The notes below the pieces were generated by a model. That model was not told where the DNA came from. It searched no databases and was given only the letters and a program-made list of their open reading frames with translations. Made by a program: the position numbers and the translations under genes. Below are positions 62,784 through 64,000 of a DNA stretch of 64,000 nucleotides, in pieces. This stretch comes from Nematostella vectensis (taxonomy: Eukaryota; Cnidaria; Anthozoa; Actiniaria; Edwardsiidae): the NCBI RefSeq assembly GCF_932526225.1, contig NC_064040.1, positions 994,001 to 1,058,000 of the forward strand, written 5' to 3'. Position 1 is the stretch's first letter. Every line of letters begins with the position of its first letter.

Positions 62784-64000
62784 TGTTTTTTGTTAACTTC
62801 CTAGGAACAAATTGAATACATATAATCAATAAATCCAGCAAGCTTATTTTGCAAACTCACTTTTTTTATTATTTTTGCGCAAAACCAATCAGGATTAGGG
62901 GGGTCAAGCACAAAGAAAGAAAACGAATTAAAAAAAAAAGCCCATTGGCCTGGGATCGAACCCGGTCTGAAGAACAAAACGGAAACCATACATACGGATT
63001 ACCCAATCGGTATGGCAGCACAAGGCTTTTACGGAATGCAGTAAAGAACCCGAAGGCCCCAAGCACCGATATTTCCGAGCGAATATGCTGTACAACACTC
63101 TTGCAAGGTTATCCCAACCCGCGCATTAATGGGGAGGACAATAACCAGGATCCCAGGCCTGTAATACGGTTACGCCACGCACAGCTCGCCGAGATTGTGG
63201 ATGACAAAAAATAGAGGTCTATTTGGGCGTCTTGGGTCCCTTGGAGACTCGCCATGCGCACGGGCGCATCTCTTTTATTGTGTACATGACATCAAATTAG
63301 CGAAGAAAAAAGACGCTGTTTTGGTATCATGTGAAAATCATAAAAAAAAAGAAATAAAGACGTAAAGGGGGAGAATATTGACATATTCATATTAGAATAT
63401 TGACAAAATCCGCAATATTGTCTACGCTGACTAAGTAAAGCTGTATTTTACTTTAAAGGGGCAGCAGCATAGTACTGCGCATGTCTGGAGTCAGTGTTTA
63501 TTGTAGGCTTTTAAGTGTCTACAAACAGTTGAACTTTTTAAAAGCTGTCAATACCTTATTAAATAATATGCAATATTATATTGAAAACTATGTTAATGGA
63601 CAGTTTGTGGTCATTTTTTTTGTTTTGTTTAAAGTCTCCCACATGTACCAAAAGCTCATAAGTCAGTATTAGAATTTCACTGAAGTTCATTGTGTCAGGG
63701 CTCTAGAGCTATTGCAAATCTCTTAACCATGACACTCCCCTTTTAAAGGAAAGTAAAAAAAATCAAAATTGTTGGTGGGGTTCTCTGTTGTGTTTGTTTT
63801 CTTTTTAGTTTTGTTCTATTATTATTATTATTATTTTCTTTTTTAGAGGGGGAGGGGAATTCAGATAAAAATAGCCAAGGGTCAATTCAAGCAACTAGTA
63901 CAAAAGATGTTTTTTTGCAGTCCTTTATTCAATATATTCAAGGTTATCATGCAATTCTGTTGTTTGACTGCATATATATATATTTTTTCTTTCTTTTCAT
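62784..64000 (+). repeat. Satellite unit 32 (partial, 1,217 bp, cut by window end)
   Basis: Runs through the GC island, the TTTAAAGGGG block and the AT microsatellite before the window ends. B-box-like site at 62952-62962. Carries CATAAAAAAAAAGAAAT and CGGAATGCAGTAAAG, not seen in other units. Confidence 0.97.

Larger units (their letters stand above)
1..64000. repeat. Tandem satellite array, about 2.0 kb period, 31 complete units plus one partial
   Basis: The same roughly 2,000 bp sequence recurs head-to-tail across the whole window with no unrelated spacer. I placed unit starts by finding TGTTTTTTGTTAACTTCC, which occurs once per unit, always after a CTTTGCTTTG context. Unit lengths cluster at 1,996-2,012 bp, and every outlier is explained by a visible indel. 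Copies differ by scattered substitutions and by A, T, AT and ATT run lengths. Base composition is AT-rich except for one GC-rich island per unit. No host gene, rRNA or recognisable functional tRNA is present. The phase point is arbitrary and the array runs off both window ends. Confidence 0.98.

Noticed and set aside
1-64000. CRISPR array, rDNA, 5S, snRNA or histone repeat
   Set aside because: There is no short repeat-spacer pattern. I looked by eye for 5S, U1, U2, U4, U5, U6, 7SL and rRNA signature motifs and found none.
1-64000. Purely artificial assembly expansion
   Set aside because: Units carry many private variants, one LINE, one unique retroposon tail and layered duplications, which simple copying errors in assembly would not create. 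Individual near-identical blocks (7-10, 22-23) could still be assembly duplicates.

Overview
The window is one uninterrupted tandem array of a roughly 2.0 kb, AT-rich, apparently non-coding repeat unit. Taking the motif TGTTTTTTGTTAACTTCC as an arbitrary phase point, I count 31 complete units and one partial unit. Most are 1,996-2,012 bp long. Four are 1,947-1,950 bp because they share a 52 bp deletion. One is 2,054 bp, with a short retroposon-tail insertion plus a longer ATT run. One is 2,853 bp, with a truncated LINE. Both window edges lie inside the array, so it continues on both sides. I see no protein-coding host gene, rRNA or canonical tRNA.

Organism: eukaryotic, almost certainly a metazoan. 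The evidence is multi-kilobase satellite DNA, MITE-like insertions, a non-LTR retrotransposon with an AATAAA signal and microsatellite tail, and no operons or bacterial genes. The LINE C-terminus resembles CR1/L2/Jockey-type elements that are common in cnidarians such as corals and anemones. That taxonomic guess is inference from the protein's appearance only.

Layout of one unit (offsets from unit start): 0-150, AT-rich, with a TTCCTAGGAA palindrome and A-tracts. About 156-486, a GC-rich island. On the minus strand this island carries an invariant RNA polymerase III B-box (GGTTCGATCCC) followed by a T-run, and an A-box-like motif about 200 bp upstream of the B-box. About 669-964, a MITE-like block bounded by TTTAAAGGGG inverted ends. 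About 1030-1210, ATT and AT microsatellites. About 1386-1496, a second MITE-like block with piggyBac-style TTAA-CCC/GGG-TTAA ends. About 1560-1610, an AGATGAGC/GCTCATCT hairpin. About 1825-1846, an 8 bp-stem hairpin.

Array history: unit-specific variants show higher-order structure. Units 7-8 are copied as 9-10 (period 3,955 bp). A block of about three units running from unit 11 into 14 is copied from 14 into 17 (period about 5,961 bp). Units 19-25 follow a B-A-B-A-A-B-A pattern of two variants. Parts of units 26-28 recur in 29-31 (period about 6,011 bp). The junction sequence near offset 100 changes from a mainly left-hand subtype to a mainly right-hand subtype, with a hybrid at unit 26. The LINE is in unit 26 but absent from the related unit 29, so it most simply arrived after that local duplication. 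Small open frames recur in every unit, but most lack ATG or carry stops, frameshifts and mostly amino-acid-changing differences between copies. I do not call them genes.
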